Shown here: piece after piece, positions 47,901 to 55,972 of the stretch
Numbering within the stretch: position 1 is the stretch's first letter
How the letters are laid out: every line of letters begins with the position of its first letter
Source: CAZSRX01 sp964609675 [NCBI: uncultured Bacteroidota bacterium]
Lineage (GTDB): Bacteria > CLD3 > SB21
Direction of reading: 5' to 3'
DNA: 64,000 nucleotides
Assembly: GCA_964609675.1 (NCBI GenBank)
Contig: CAZSRX010000023.1
Location: 6,268 to 70,267 of the forward strand
The notes under the pieces: model-generated
What the model was told of the DNA's origin: nothing
The model's input: only the letters and a program-made list of their open reading frames with translations
Database searches by the model: none
Made by a program: the position numbers and the translations under genes

Positions 47901-48151
47901 TCGTCCTGGTATTGCCGCATCCGGCTGTGCTTGCGGAACGCGTTAACATAAAGGTTCAGATACAGCGCGTGCAGGGTATCCGGCGCATGATTGGTATATT
48001 GAATTTTTTCCCGGCCGGACAGACGGTGCGTCCGGGTGTCTAATTCCGCGTGAATCGTGTAATGCGCATCCTGTTGCCACTCGCAAGCCTGACTCTGAGC
48101 CCGGACGGCGCCCGCGATAACAAGCAACATTAATAAACCATAAATCCGCAT
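44993..48151 (-). CDS. M1-family metallopeptidase fused to a putative outer-membrane barrel
   Basis: 1052-residue exported protein. Signal peptide 1-18. The N-terminal ~640 residues are an M1 (aminopeptidase N-like) module: GGMEYPSIAFI as the substrate-amine motif, zinc site HEVIHNWF (His393, Glu394, His397) with the third ligand Glu416 at exactly HExxH-x18-E, and a Tyr-rich YSVYTKG segment further on. The C-terminal ~370 residues are alternating beta-strand sequence (LSAGAYYGVK, QSLQIEYRYQSRYF, LAGLYNNF) ending in Phe, as in outer-membrane barrels. It would be a barrel-tethered surface or periplasmic peptidase. Standing alone between two terminators. Confidence 0.85.
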   Translation of the reverse strand: MRIYGLLMLLVIAGAVRAQSQACEWQQDAHYTIHAELDTRTHRLSGREKIQYTNHAPDTLHALYLNLYVNAFRKHSRMRQYQDERYRAFGGSLLGYYPDYILGNMEILGVYDGQGRVLFDEEDDTILKVSLREPLAPGGRVTVYIEFEETVPFLIRRMGRRNREGIDYSMAQWYPKLCVYDRNGWHLDTYLGREFYGEFATYEVSLTLPEAYVIGATGTLVNASSPGAMMQIPADSTRRDRLDEQTRVPSYPAVDNPDQPDTLLNQNHELDELLSRFSSLSTEMASGGQRTWRFRAERVHDFAWCADPDYRYDSVLCGSTRVHFLYQPSVARQWERMKEWTGAILDYMNAHVGPYPYPDLTIAQAGDGGMEYPSIAFITGNRPPYSLAGVTAHEVIHNWFYGALANDEVHEAWMDEGITSYYTTRVMNTLFGRYAMRDYGSPFKQKHYPNEDALVSTFASYEWWAKQGWEEKTLTHSDRFISDASYAYSVYTKGHVFMNALEYYFGREAFDRLMRRYYATHAFTHVSTDGFRRFLEQESGTELKGLFEQWLGTTRTCDYGIRDINGRWTEEDGRRFYAAEISLRRYGLIEMPLDVVVTLKNKSQYGYRIPAHTLDADKPGLERRPVWDFSTREYTLILELDDAIESVAIDTSRMLPDVNRRDNATGLWNKFEIHIQKPVSYYPTLDTYVLTHRPSVWYSGPDGLRAGYRSKGRWATDEYRLSAGAYYGVKSRRPDYELILATPLYNLGRQTELELTSLRLEGRAAHRIGFNKKWFVNAYDYPPYHEASARIFYSRLFDADYLPRGISWDKGDVQSLQIEYRYQSRYFNSPQAAIGFETSVWKSDWRFSKIFFSYYHPVELVRWYLTLNLRTYAGYAVGDVPAQAQFYLAGASPQEMFHQRFFRSAGTVPASLWQNRSARHWYADGGGSMSGYYDANLAANKIWTNNLDLYMANPLRRMFRQDLLWLTHSRPFLFFDGGLTWKRDRDLTAPFRKRWLADAGAGLVYDLNMIPDWWGTYQLRFEIPFWISRPSINHGDNRAFKIRWLAGLYNNF

Positions 48152-48252
48152 CAGAAAGGCCTGTTGGCGACAGCGTTAATAGGGAGTAATGGCCAATAAT
48201 TCAGGAATGAAAGCAGCGTGGCTCTTTCAGGAAATCTGTTGTTAAAAAACAA

Positions 48253-48975
48253 TTATTGCTGGGACGCGTAGTCGTATCGTTCGCTCTTCGATAACAGGTT
48301 CATTTCCTTGAGCTTTTTGCGTATCTCAAACCACCCGATTTTGGTGTAGCTGTACTGAGCGGTATTGAGCATTTTCTTAATCTGCCAGCTGCCGAAATGA
48401 GGGTGTTTGGCGACGATGGCGCGGATATAGGCTTCCACGGAATTTTTATCTTCGTCCTCGACCTGCACAATATCGTCATGAATGTCTTCTTCCACACTGA
48501 CGCGGGTCGTATCGGTTTTCTTCTGAGGCAGCGTAGCTTTGGCTGCGGGTTGGGCCTGGGATTTGTCGGCCAGTTCATCCATAACGGCTTTAGCGGTCGG
48601 TTTCAGGTCGTCGCCGGCTTCCTTCACGAAGGCGTCCACGGCATCTTCGAGAGTGTCATACGCTTTAAGAATGTAATGGAATTCCAGCAATTCAAAAACT
48701 TCGTAGACTTCGGGAATCATCCGGACGAGTTTCAGATCGCCGCGGTTCTGTTTGATGCCCTTAATCTCACTGATAAAAATACCCCAACCCGCGCTGCTGA
48801 TATAATCTACGTCCGCCAGATCGACTATGATGCGGTACTGGTCTTTCTTCAGCAAAGACCCCAGCGCCCGTTCGAGTTCTGAAGACGTTGTGGTATCGAT
48901 GTATCCCCCCACTTTGATAACGGCGATGCTGTCATTAGGCCCCGTAAACTTGATTGTAGTTTGAATACCTTCCAT
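48253..48975 (-). CDS. STAS-domain protein (anti-sigma factor antagonist-like)
   Basis: 240-residue protein. Residues 1-115 form a STAS domain with the phosphorylation motif DVDYISSAGWG (Ser60/61), as in SpoIIAA/RsbV-type antagonists. An acidic, Ala/Pro-rich linker (about 120-180) leads to a conserved ~60-residue C-terminal domain (HPHFGSWQIKKMLN, KKLKEMNLL) that looks like a small winged helix; this last point is inference. A partner-switch kinase is not encoded nearby. Promoter at 49030-49058. Confidence 0.85.
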   Translation of the reverse strand: MEGIQTTIKFTGPNDSIAVIKVGGYIDTTTSSELERALGSLLKKDQYRIIVDLADVDYISSAGWGIFISEIKGIKQNRGDLKLVRMIPEVYEVFELLEFHYILKAYDTLEDAVDAFVKEAGDDLKPTAKAVMDELADKSQAQPAAKATLPQKKTDTTRVSVEEDIHDDIVQVEDEDKNSVEAYIRAIVAKHPHFGSWQIKKMLNTAQYSYTKIGWFEIRKKLKEMNLLSKSERYDYASQQ

Positions 48976-49029
48976 GCAGAAGCCTCAGTAAATGTTATGG
49001 TTTACAATTATTACAACTGCTTTATAAAT

Positions 49030-49058
49030 AACATAAAGTAAAAAAAACTTGTTATCAA
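49030..49058 (-). promoter_or_regulatory. Promoter of the STAS gene
   Basis: On the minus strand TTGATA (49058-49053), 17-base spacer, TATGTT (49035-49030), 55 bases before the start codon. Confidence 0.6.
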
Positions 49059-49192
49059 GTGTTTTTTTGAAAGCCATGAACTCCCAGCCATACCTTAAAA
49101 AAGATAAACGTAGGAGTCGTTGAATAATTCCACGGGCGCAACGGTTTAAAAAAACCTTTGGCTGGAAATATAATAAGAATTATATTCCGGTT

Positions 49193-49741
49193 ATGAAACA
49201 GAGCGAGCTTATACGGGTAGCGGTGGTGGGGCCTGAATCCACCGGCAAATCCACGTTATCCGAGCAGTTAGCCGGGTATTACCATACGGTCTGGGTGCCT
49301 GAATATGCGCGGGGGTATATTGAAGGGCTGCGTCATTCCTACACGCCTGCGGACGTAGAGCAAATAGCCCGCGGGCAACTGGCGGCGGAAGACGATGCGG
49401 CGGAAAAGGCCAACCTGCTGCTGATTTGTGACACCAATTTAACGGTTATCCAGATCTGGTTTGAGCACGCCTATGGGTACTGCCCGCACTGGATCCGGCG
49501 GGTCAATCGTGAGCGGCGATATGCGCTGCATCTGCTGACGGACATCGACATTCCCTGGGAGCCCGATCCGCAGCGGGAGCACCCGGAATTGCGCGAATAT
49601 TTGTTTAACCGGTACCGTCATTTGCTGGCGGAACTGTCGGTTCCTTTTTGCGTGATTTCCGGCGACGCGGGCGAGCGGCTTCGTCGGGCGGTTGCAGCCA
49701 TCCATCAGCATGGAATGACCTTAAAGGAGATACAGCCATGA
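49193..49741 (+). CDS. NadR-like nicotinamide riboside kinase / AAA ATPase
   Basis: 182-residue P-loop protein of the NadR C-terminal/Ttd14-type family, with Walker [10 protein letters not shown] at 13-21, [10 protein letters not shown] and [11 protein letters not shown] (Walker-B-like Asp). NadR-type kinases phosphorylate nicotinamide riboside to NMN. No adenylyltransferase domain is fused. TATAAT at 49169-49174 is the likely -10. It overlaps the next gene by ATGA, which ties it to a macrodomain protein and supports an NAD-related role. Confidence 0.82.
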   Translation: MKQSELIRVAVVGPESTGKSTLSEQLAGYYHTVWVPEYARGYIEGLRHSYTPADVEQIARGQLAAEDDAAEKANLLLICDTNLTVIQIWFEHAYGYCPHWIRRVNRERRYALHLLTDIDIPWEPDPQREHPELREYLFNRYRHLLAELSVPFCVISGDAGERLRRAVAAIHQHGMTLKEIQP

Positions 49742-50247
49742 AAAAACGTATGACCGCCGAACTTGGGGACATCACCAAACAGACTACCGAGGCGATAGTG
49801 AATGCGGCGAACCAGACGTTGCTGGGCGGCGGCGGCGTGGACGGGGCGATTCACCGGGCGGCCGGGCCCGGATTGCTGGCCGAATGCCGCACGCTGAACG
49901 GCTGTCCGACCGGGGAAGCCCGGATTACCAAAGGATATAACTTAGCCGCGAAGTGGGTCATTCATACCGTAGGGCCGGTGTGGCACGGCGGCAACCGCGG
50001 CGAACCGGAACAACTGGCGAGTTGCTACCGCCAGGCCCTGGCGCTCGCGGAAAAGCACCACATCCGGAGCATCGCGTTTCCGTCCGTCAGTACGGGAGTT
50101 TACGGATACCCGAAGGCAGAAGCCGCCGCCATTGCCGTCCGGGAAACCGAACGCTTTTTAAAAACCCATGCCCTTCCGGAACGCGTTTGCTTTGTTTGTT
50201 TTGATTCGGTGACTTACGGCATTTATCAGAAACTGCTGTCGGCTTGA
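49738..50247 (+). CDS. Macrodomain protein (O-acetyl-ADP-ribose deacetylase, YmdB-like)
   Basis: 169-residue macrodomain that binds ADP-ribose and probably removes acetyl or ADP-ribosyl groups. Motifs: [22 protein letters not shown] (given by its ends NAANQTLL and GAIHRAAG), [23 protein letters not shown] and [11 protein letters not shown]. The ATG lies within the stop region of the NadR-like gene (ATGA overlap) after AAAGGAG, so translation is coupled. Substrate inferred from the family. Confidence 0.93.
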   Translation: MKKRMTAELGDITKQTTEAIVNAANQTLLGGGGVDGAIHRAAGPGLLAECRTLNGCPTGEARITKGYNLAAKWVIHTVGPVWHGGNRGEPEQLASCYRQALALAEKHHIRSIAFPSVSTGVYGYPKAEAAAIAVRETERFLKTHALPERVCFVCFDSVTYGIYQKLLSA

Positions 50248-50355
50248 AAGGACTCGGTTACCGGAACAATCGGGAAAGATTATAAAAAATGATGTTGATT
50301 TTAAGTCCGTTTCATAATAAGTTTTAACGAGTAATAAAACCAACAGGAGCATTTT

Positions 50356-51723
50356 ATGAAACAGGTCATGTGGTGGATGGTTGCGCTGATGATGATGGTC
50401 TATACCGTAAACGCCCAGGAAGGCGATGGCGGCAAGAAGGACGGCTTTTCGTTTCAGGGTATGGGCGACGGCATGGGTTACAGTTATTTTACAATGCCGC
50501 TCGGATACACCCGCATCGGGGATCAGGATTATATCAGCTTACGGTTTCAGCCGGAATTTGCGTTTGGTAAATTCGGCGTCGGGCTGGATGTGCCGATACT
50601 GTACAGTCCCGGCAACGGCAAATTCCGGTGGGAGGAGTACAAGGGCGGCGTGGGGCCGCTGCGCGTAATCCGGTATGTCCGCTACGGCATCAAGCATGAG
50701 GATCCGGTGTATGTGCGCTTAGGCGACATTACCGGCACGACGCTGGGCTACGGCCTGATAATGTATAATTATTCCAACGCGGTGAGTTTTGAACGCCGGA
50801 AATGGGGTATGAATTTCGACCTGAATTATGATCTGCGTTACGGAATCGAAGGCGTGTACAGCGACTTTAACGGGTTTAACATCTTCGGCGTGCGCCCGTA
50901 TGTGCGGCCGTTGAAGACGAGCGAGATGCCGATTCTGAAAACCCTCGAAGTCGGCGCGACGTATATCACCGATCAGGACAAGGAAACGCAGATACGCGGC
51001 GTCACAGAAATGGGCGCGGACCTCGGCATCACGGTGTTTCAGAACCGTTTCGTGCAGATTCTGCCGTACATGGAATTTGCCAAAATTCTCAAGAACGACG
51101 ATATCAAGGACAGCCTGGCCTCCGCGGGGACGGGCGTCAGCTATAAGTCCGGACAGGGTTTCGCTTACGGCGTGAATTTCCGGTTTAATATTGTGGCGGA
51201 TATATTCAACCTCGGCGTCAAGCTGGAACGGCGGATGTTCAGCAACGACTTTGTGCCGCATTATTTTGACGGATTGTACGAAGCGGGCAAGGATTACCGC
51301 GCCCTGTCGCTGCCGACGGCCAAAGGCCAGCAGGGTTCTTACGGCGAAATCTTCGCGAATCTCATCGGCAAGGTGCAGGTTATCGGGGGCATTTCGGTGC
51401 CCGACAAGCTGAAGCGATCGGAGAACGCTTACATCCACCTGGGCCTGATCGTCCCGAAGCTCATACCCAAGGTCATCATTTCCGGCAGTTACGACAAAGC
51501 GTATCTGAAGAATCTCGGCGCGGCGTTTACGTTCAACCAGCATTCGGTGGCGAATCTGCGTTTCGCGTATGAGATGTATCAGGCGGGGCCTTTTGTGTTC
51601 CTCGCGGGCGTGGATTACAAATGGACGTTCGTCAAGATCAACGACAACCTGAAAGCCCGCAAATACATCACCCCGTACATGGGCATGATGATGAATATGC
51701 CGTGGGGCGACCAGAAAAAATAA
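50356..51723 (+). CDS. Outer membrane beta-barrel protein, unknown function
   Basis: 455-residue protein with a signal peptide (VALMMMVYTVNAQ, cut after about 20) and alternating aromatic beta-strands throughout (for example FQPEFAFGKFGVGLDVPILY, WGMNFDLNYDLRYGIEGVY). That pattern implies an outer-membrane barrel of about 16 or more strands. No family name can be given. AACAGGAG site before the start. It ends before a strong 13-bp hairpin. Confidence 0.75.
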   Translation: MKQVMWWMVALMMMVYTVNAQEGDGGKKDGFSFQGMGDGMGYSYFTMPLGYTRIGDQDYISLRFQPEFAFGKFGVGLDVPILYSPGNGKFRWEEYKGGVGPLRVIRYVRYGIKHEDPVYVRLGDITGTTLGYGLIMYNYSNAVSFERRKWGMNFDLNYDLRYGIEGVYSDFNGFNIFGVRPYVRPLKTSEMPILKTLEVGATYITDQDKETQIRGVTEMGADLGITVFQNRFVQILPYMEFAKILKNDDIKDSLASAGTGVSYKSGQGFAYGVNFRFNIVADIFNLGVKLERRMFSNDFVPHYFDGLYEAGKDYRALSLPTAKGQQGSYGEIFANLIGKVQVIGGISVPDKLKRSENAYIHLGLIVPKLIPKVIISGSYDKAYLKNLGAAFTFNQHSVANLRFAYEMYQAGPFVFLAGVDYKWTFVKINDNLKARKYITPYMGMMMNMPWGDQKK

Positions 51724-51749
51724 ACGGGCGCGCATGAAAGCATTTACGG

Positions 51750-51782
51750 ATAAGGCTATACCGGCGGTATAGCCTTATTTAT
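51750..51782 (+). terminator. 13-bp hairpin terminator
   Basis: ATAAGGCTATACC, GGC loop, GGTATAGCCTTAT then TTATT. It lies 27 bases after the barrel gene and only 5 bases before the next start codon at 51787, leaving little room for a ribosome site. Confidence 0.75.
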
Positions 51783-51786
51783 TGGC

Positions 51787-52638
51787 ATGAAGAAACGGAT
51801 AGACATACAGAGTCTGCTGGAGCCGTCGGATACCGGTTTGCCGGCGGAAAAGAAGGATGCCGACCGGCCTTTGCAGTGGGTGGACCGCGGCTGGTATCTG
51901 GTGATGGATTTTGAGCACAGCAGTTCCGAGAAGTTTGCGCAGGCGGTGGAGACGGCGAAGGCCAATCCTTATTTTACGGAGCTGGCGGACGAGCGGGGCG
52001 TGAGTCTGTTCCGAACGATTTACTTTAAGGAAGATTTTCCGAAGTTTGAACCGCTGTACGCGCTGGTAGGGGGGTGGAAAAACACGAAGCTGTACCTGAA
52101 AGGGAGCGACATCCGCCGGGAAGTTTTTGCGACCTGGTACGACTGCTACCGCCGGTACTGGGGCCACCGTAAGACGCTCAACGCCGATGATTTTTGCGGG
52201 GCCAGCCGCGTCAACAAGTTTCCGGATTTTATCGGTTGTTACGAGCGCAACATTCATTTACGCTGGCGGGATCCACTGTATATGCATTATCAGCAGAGTT
52301 CGCGGTTGTGGTACACATTTGGCCGGCGGCGCGATCAGGTGTATGTGGTCGATAAAGCGGCGATGGCGGCGTTTCTGGCCAGGGTGAATGAGGATTTTAT
52401 TCATTGTCCATGCTACGGCCATGACCGTCTGGATCGTGTGATACACCGCCTGCCGGACGCCCTCCGGCCGGACACGCAGAAGGAATGGCAGTTTCGGGAA
52501 GATTACCTGAAGCTTTCGGCCCGCGGGGTCATGATGATTAATTACGACATTGCCTTGTCGGTGTTGCCGGAGGTCTGTCCGGCGAGCGAAAAGGCGTATC
52601 ATCGATTTATGGATAAAATTCTGAAGCAAACGTTTTAG
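51787..52638 (+). CDS. Conserved-looking cytosolic protein of unknown function
   Basis: 283-residue soluble protein with no signal peptide and no family I recognise. It is rich in aromatic residues, with several Cys and His (DDFCGASRVNKF, IGCYERNIH, HCPCYGHDRLDR), which could form a metal site. The gene begins right after a terminator hairpin and has no good Shine-Dalgarno sequence. G+C is high and codon use matches the chromosomal genes, so it is not an obvious recent import. Confidence 0.65.
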   Translation: MKKRIDIQSLLEPSDTGLPAEKKDADRPLQWVDRGWYLVMDFEHSSSEKFAQAVETAKANPYFTELADERGVSLFRTIYFKEDFPKFEPLYALVGGWKNTKLYLKGSDIRREVFATWYDCYRRYWGHRKTLNADDFCGASRVNKFPDFIGCYERNIHLRWRDPLYMHYQQSSRLWYTFGRRRDQVYVVDKAAMAAFLARVNEDFIHCPCYGHDRLDRVIHRLPDALRPDTQKEWQFREDYLKLSARGVMMINYDIALSVLPEVCPASEKAYHRFMDKILKQTF

Positions 52639-52817
52639 ACATCCGGCCTATTATACCTACCGAGGGGCCGGACGGCTCCGAGCAAACAACGATTGCAATC
52701 CGGGCAAGGCGGCGGGCGGTGGAGCCGTTCGCCGGCGACGACGTCGCATGCGTCCCGCTGTTCCATTTCGGGCGACCGGGCGCGGGAATGCGGCGCCTGG
52801 GACCGCGGTTATCGGCG

Positions 52818-53942
52818 TCAGAAGCGCGCGTTGAGGAGCGGCAGGATTTTGAACGGGGCGGGATTGGCGCGGACGTAATTGATCAGGCCGATTTGCAGGC
52901 CTTTTAGATCGGCGGCGATGTTGACGAGGCCGGCGCTGAGGCCGGTGTGGGCGGTGTCGGAGCGGTTCCATCCGCCGAGGGTGATGCCGGCGCTGCGGGC
53001 GGAGCGGTTGTAGCCGGCGATGATATTCAGGCCTCGGAGCGAGGGGGTTTGGAGGCGGTAGGCGGCGATGGTGAGGCCGGAGACGGCGTTGCCGGCCTGG
53101 ATTTGGCCGGGGGTGATGTTGAGGCCGCGGATGGCGCCGCGGCTGAGCAGAGCGCCGCCGGCGATATTGATGCCGGTGATATCGTGTTCGCCGATGATGG
53201 CGCCGCCGCTGATCGTGATGCCGCGGACGAGGGAGTCGGCGGCGATGGTGAGGCCGGCGATGGTGAGGCCGATAATGGCCCGCTGGCCGATGACGGCGAG
53301 GCCGCCGATGGTGAGGCCGGTGATTTGGTTTTTGGCGACGGTGGCGAGTCCGCCGATCTGTAAGCCGGTGAGGTTCCGGCCGGATACGACGGCGAGGCCG
53401 CCGATTGAGCAGCCGCCCATGCCGTGGCCGCTGACGCAGGCGAGCCCGCCGATATGTATTCCGGTGACGGATTTTTCGGACACCACGGCGCCGCCGGCGA
53501 CGTGGCATCCGGCGAGGCCGTTCGTGGCGACGAGGGCAATGCCGGCGACGGATAAACCGCGGATGTGGCCTTTGCTGACGAGCGCGACGCCGCCCAACTG
53601 GATGCCGTTCATCCGGCGGTTAGCTATTGCCGCGCCGATGCCGGCGGTGATGCCGTTCAGGTTATCGGCCGCGGGCGCAACCAGGCCGACGGCCGCGCCG
53701 TTAACCGTGCCGCGGACGTTTTGGCCCGGCGACCAGAGCGTGACATTGAGGCCGTTAATCACCCGGAGCTGTTCGTCTTTCCAGTTTATCCGGACGCCGG
53801 TGTGCGTGAACGAATGGCCGAAACTGACGCCATAGCGGGCGATGCCGAGATTGAACGCGCGCTCGCGATACTGCGTTTGGTCCTGCGCGCGGAGGCCGGT
53901 TAAACCGGCGATCAGGAGCAGGCAGGGGAAAATCCGACGCAT
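52818..53942 (-). CDS. Secreted solenoid protein with 16-residue repeats
   Basis: 374-residue exported protein with signal peptide 1-19. Residues 97-288 are twelve consecutive 16-residue units in perfect register with pattern G-hydrophobic-x-I-G-G-L-A-V-V-x4-I-x (for example GLQIGGLATVAKNQIT and GLTIGGLAVIGQRAII). More degenerate units follow to the end (GLQIGLINYV). Such a repeat fits a narrow beta-solenoid, and GLQIGLIN resembles the LA_2272-type surface repeats of Leptospira and FCB bacteria. No catalytic motif. Probably a surface structural or adhesive protein. Confidence 0.75.
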   Translation of the reverse strand: MRRIFPCLLLIAGLTGLRAQDQTQYRERAFNLGIARYGVSFGHSFTHTGVRINWKDEQLRVINGLNVTLWSPGQNVRGTVNGAAVGLVAPAADNLNGITAGIGAAIANRRMNGIQLGGVALVSKGHIRGLSVAGIALVATNGLAGCHVAGGAVVSEKSVTGIHIGGLACVSGHGMGGCSIGGLAVVSGRNLTGLQIGGLATVAKNQITGLTIGGLAVIGQRAIIGLTIAGLTIAADSLVRGITISGGAIIGEHDITGINIAGGALLSRGAIRGLNITPGQIQAGNAVSGLTIAAYRLQTPSLRGLNIIAGYNRSARSAGITLGGWNRSDTAHTGLSAGLVNIAADLKGLQIGLINYVRANPAPFKILPLLNARF

Positions 53943-54467
53943 AACACTCCGTGGGTTTGGTTTTTAAATAAATGACAATAGAAGATAGGAAATGTTTCAG
54001 AAAATATAAATATCTAATTTTTTTTCTAAACCGATAGGGGTTGCCTCCAGCCGCTTCGTTGTGCGGGGCAGGCCGAAGGCGCCGGGCGTATTTTTGATGC
54101 TGAAGAACCGGAGTGATTAAGTTTTACGGCGCTTCCCGAAAAATAGGGTTCCCCTGTTTGCGGAAGATTAAAAATTTTTTTACGATCCGGAAAAAGGTTG
54201 AACGTCTGAAAAAATTTTATTTTGTTTTTTTGATGGCGGGGACAGGCGTTTGCCTGCCAGGCGTCCCGAAAGATTGGGACACCATGCAAAAGCCACCCTG
54301 GTATCCGACGGTAAGCGCGTTCGGTTTTCGCACGAAAACTTTTTTTCCACAGCGGGAAGCGCTTGCCTGATTTTTTTCGGGGAGTTTCGGATACAGTTTT
54401 ATCTTGCAAATTATGATCCGTGGCCGTAATTTAAGAGCGTAGTCTGCAACCTCATCGAACCGGAGCC
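53943..54467. other. Intergenic region before the recombinase
   Basis: 525 bases with no convincing gene; two overlapping open frames (85 and 127 codons on opposite strands) lack ribosome sites. It contains competing short stems at 54239-54280 (GGGAC, GTCCC, GGGAC). No clear promoter for the recombinase was found. Confidence 0.5.
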
Positions 54468-55517
54468 ATGGTTGTGATCCATGTTGAGAAAATTGACGAG
54501 GCGACGCTGGAGGTGACGTTTCCGTTTTCGGAATCGATACGCGCGACCATCCGCGCGATAGACGGGAGCCGATGGAACCGGGAGTGCAACCGCTGGGAGA
54601 TTCCGTATACGGTGGAGCATTTACGACGGCTGAACGCGTTGTTTGGCGGGTCAATCCGTTACGGCGCGGAATTGTATCTGGACAAGATGGCGCGGGCGCT
54701 AACGTTGCGCCATTACAGCGAGCGGACGATAGCGGCGTATGTGACGAACACGCGTCAGTTTCTGGCTTTTGCGGGCAAGGCGCCGGGCGCGGTGGGCGCG
54801 GAGGACGTGGAGCGGTATCTGCTGCATATTTGCAAGGATAAAAAGCTGGCGCCGGCGACGGTGAATCTGGCGGTGAATAGTTTACGGTATTTTTATACAG
54901 CCGTACTGAAGCGGGATTTTGCGGAAGGGATACGGCGGTTGAAGGGGGCGCGCCGGATGCCGGTGGTGTTGTCGCGGGGGGAGGCGCGCCGGATCATCGA
55001 GATGACGGCGAACCGCAAGCATCGGGCGTTGCTGGCGTTGACGTATTCGGCGGGATTGCGGGTGAGCGAGGTGACGCGGTTGAGGCCGGCGGATCTGGAT
55101 TTTGAGCGCCGGCTCATCCACGTGCGAGAGGGAAAAGGGCGGAAGGGCCGGCAGACTTTGCTTTCGGCGGCGGCGGAGGCGATGGTGCGCGCATGTATGG
55201 AGGCCGAGCGGCCTGGCGCGTGGCTGTTCCCCGGGCAGGACCCAAAGCGGCCGCTGAGCATTCGTTCCGCGGAAAAGGTATTTGAGGCGGCGCTGAAGCG
55301 GGCGGGTATTGTCAAAAAGGCGGGGATTCACTGCTTGCGGCATAGTTTCGCGACGCATTTGCTGGAAGACGGCACTGATCTGAGATATATTCAAACGCTC
55401 TTAGGGCACACGAGCGTGCATACAACGGAATTATACACGCATTTAAGCGTATCGGGATTTAAAGGCATCCGGAGTCCGCTAGACCGTATTTATGAAGCGG
55501 GGGATTGGCCGGAATAG
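54468..55517 (+). CDS. Xer-like tyrosine recombinase with N-terminal extension
   Basis: 349-residue DNA recombinase. Residues about 1-66 are an additional N-terminal module (pattern SRWNRECNRWEIPYT) found on some FCB tyrosine recombinases; 67-150 are the SAM-like core-binding domain; 165-345 the catalytic domain. The catalytic set is complete: Arg198 (AGLRVSEV), Lys223 (EGKGRKGR), His288 and Arg291 (HCLRHSF), His314 (LLGHTS) and Tyr323 (ELYTH). The tail GIRSPLD resembles both integron integrases and XerA-type proteins, but the ~20-residue insertion specific to IntI, expected between Lys223 and His288, is absent. It lies 1.4 kb upstream of a cassette array and points towards it. Confidence 0.9.
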   Translation: MVVIHVEKIDEATLEVTFPFSESIRATIRAIDGSRWNRECNRWEIPYTVEHLRRLNALFGGSIRYGAELYLDKMARALTLRHYSERTIAAYVTNTRQFLAFAGKAPGAVGAEDVERYLLHICKDKKLAPATVNLAVNSLRYFYTAVLKRDFAEGIRRLKGARRMPVVLSRGEARRIIEMTANRKHRALLALTYSAGLRVSEVTRLRPADLDFERRLIHVREGKGRKGRQTLLSAAAEAMVRACMEAERPGAWLFPGQDPKRPLSIRSAEKVFEAALKRAGIVKKAGIHCLRHSFATHLLEDGTDLRYIQTLLGHTSVHTTELYTHLSVSGFKGIRSPLDRIYEAGDWPE

Positions 55518-55972
55518 ATTTGCGGCGGAATGGGACTAGCGGTTTTATGAATGGATACGTATGAGACATTAGCGGAGCAGGCGGTTACAAAGACGGGAGA
55601 CTATGTTGCAAGACCGGGTATCCATTAAACCCTGATGGAATGAATAATTAATGTGACCGATAGGTCTGATTCGTTTGCGGATAGCATTTTTACAGAGGCG
55701 GAAATGATGCTGGCGATATGAGTAAAGATTTTTTCATTTACGGAATTGATTATTACAACGGCGGATTTTCGGTTTATCAGACCGGGAGTGCGGTTGGTAG
55801 CGGCGGGGTGTCGCATGAATGGGAGCGGTTACGATGCGTTGGGTGAGCGGGAAGGGTTTTAATGCCCGGTAGCGGATATCCGTGAACAGCGCGGCTACAG
55901 AGCGGAGCATGGAAGAACCGGCGTGAACAGGCCGGGATATTCATCATAATTTAACAAAAAAGGAGTAAGCGT
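55518..55972. other. Intergenic region between recombinase and helical protein
   Basis: 455 bases; no gene accepted (a 63-codon minus-strand frame lacks a ribosome site). No attC- or attI-like core was recognised here. Confidence 0.5.

Noticed and set aside
50719-51735. 338-codon minus-strand frame
   Set aside because: Shadow of the outer-membrane barrel gene; the plus-strand frame has a signal peptide and beta-barrel pattern.
52657-53508. 283-codon Arg/Pro/His-rich frame and other long frames opposite or beside the 16-residue-repeat gene
   Set aside because: Low-complexity shadow frames of a GC-rich repeated gene.
54113-54370. 85-codon open frame upstream of the recombinase
   Set aside because: No ribosome site; overlaps an equally long frame on the other strand.
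54468-55517. Calling the recombinase IntI
   Set aside because: The IntI-specific insertion before the HxxR motif is missing, and an unrelated gene separates it from the attI-like site.
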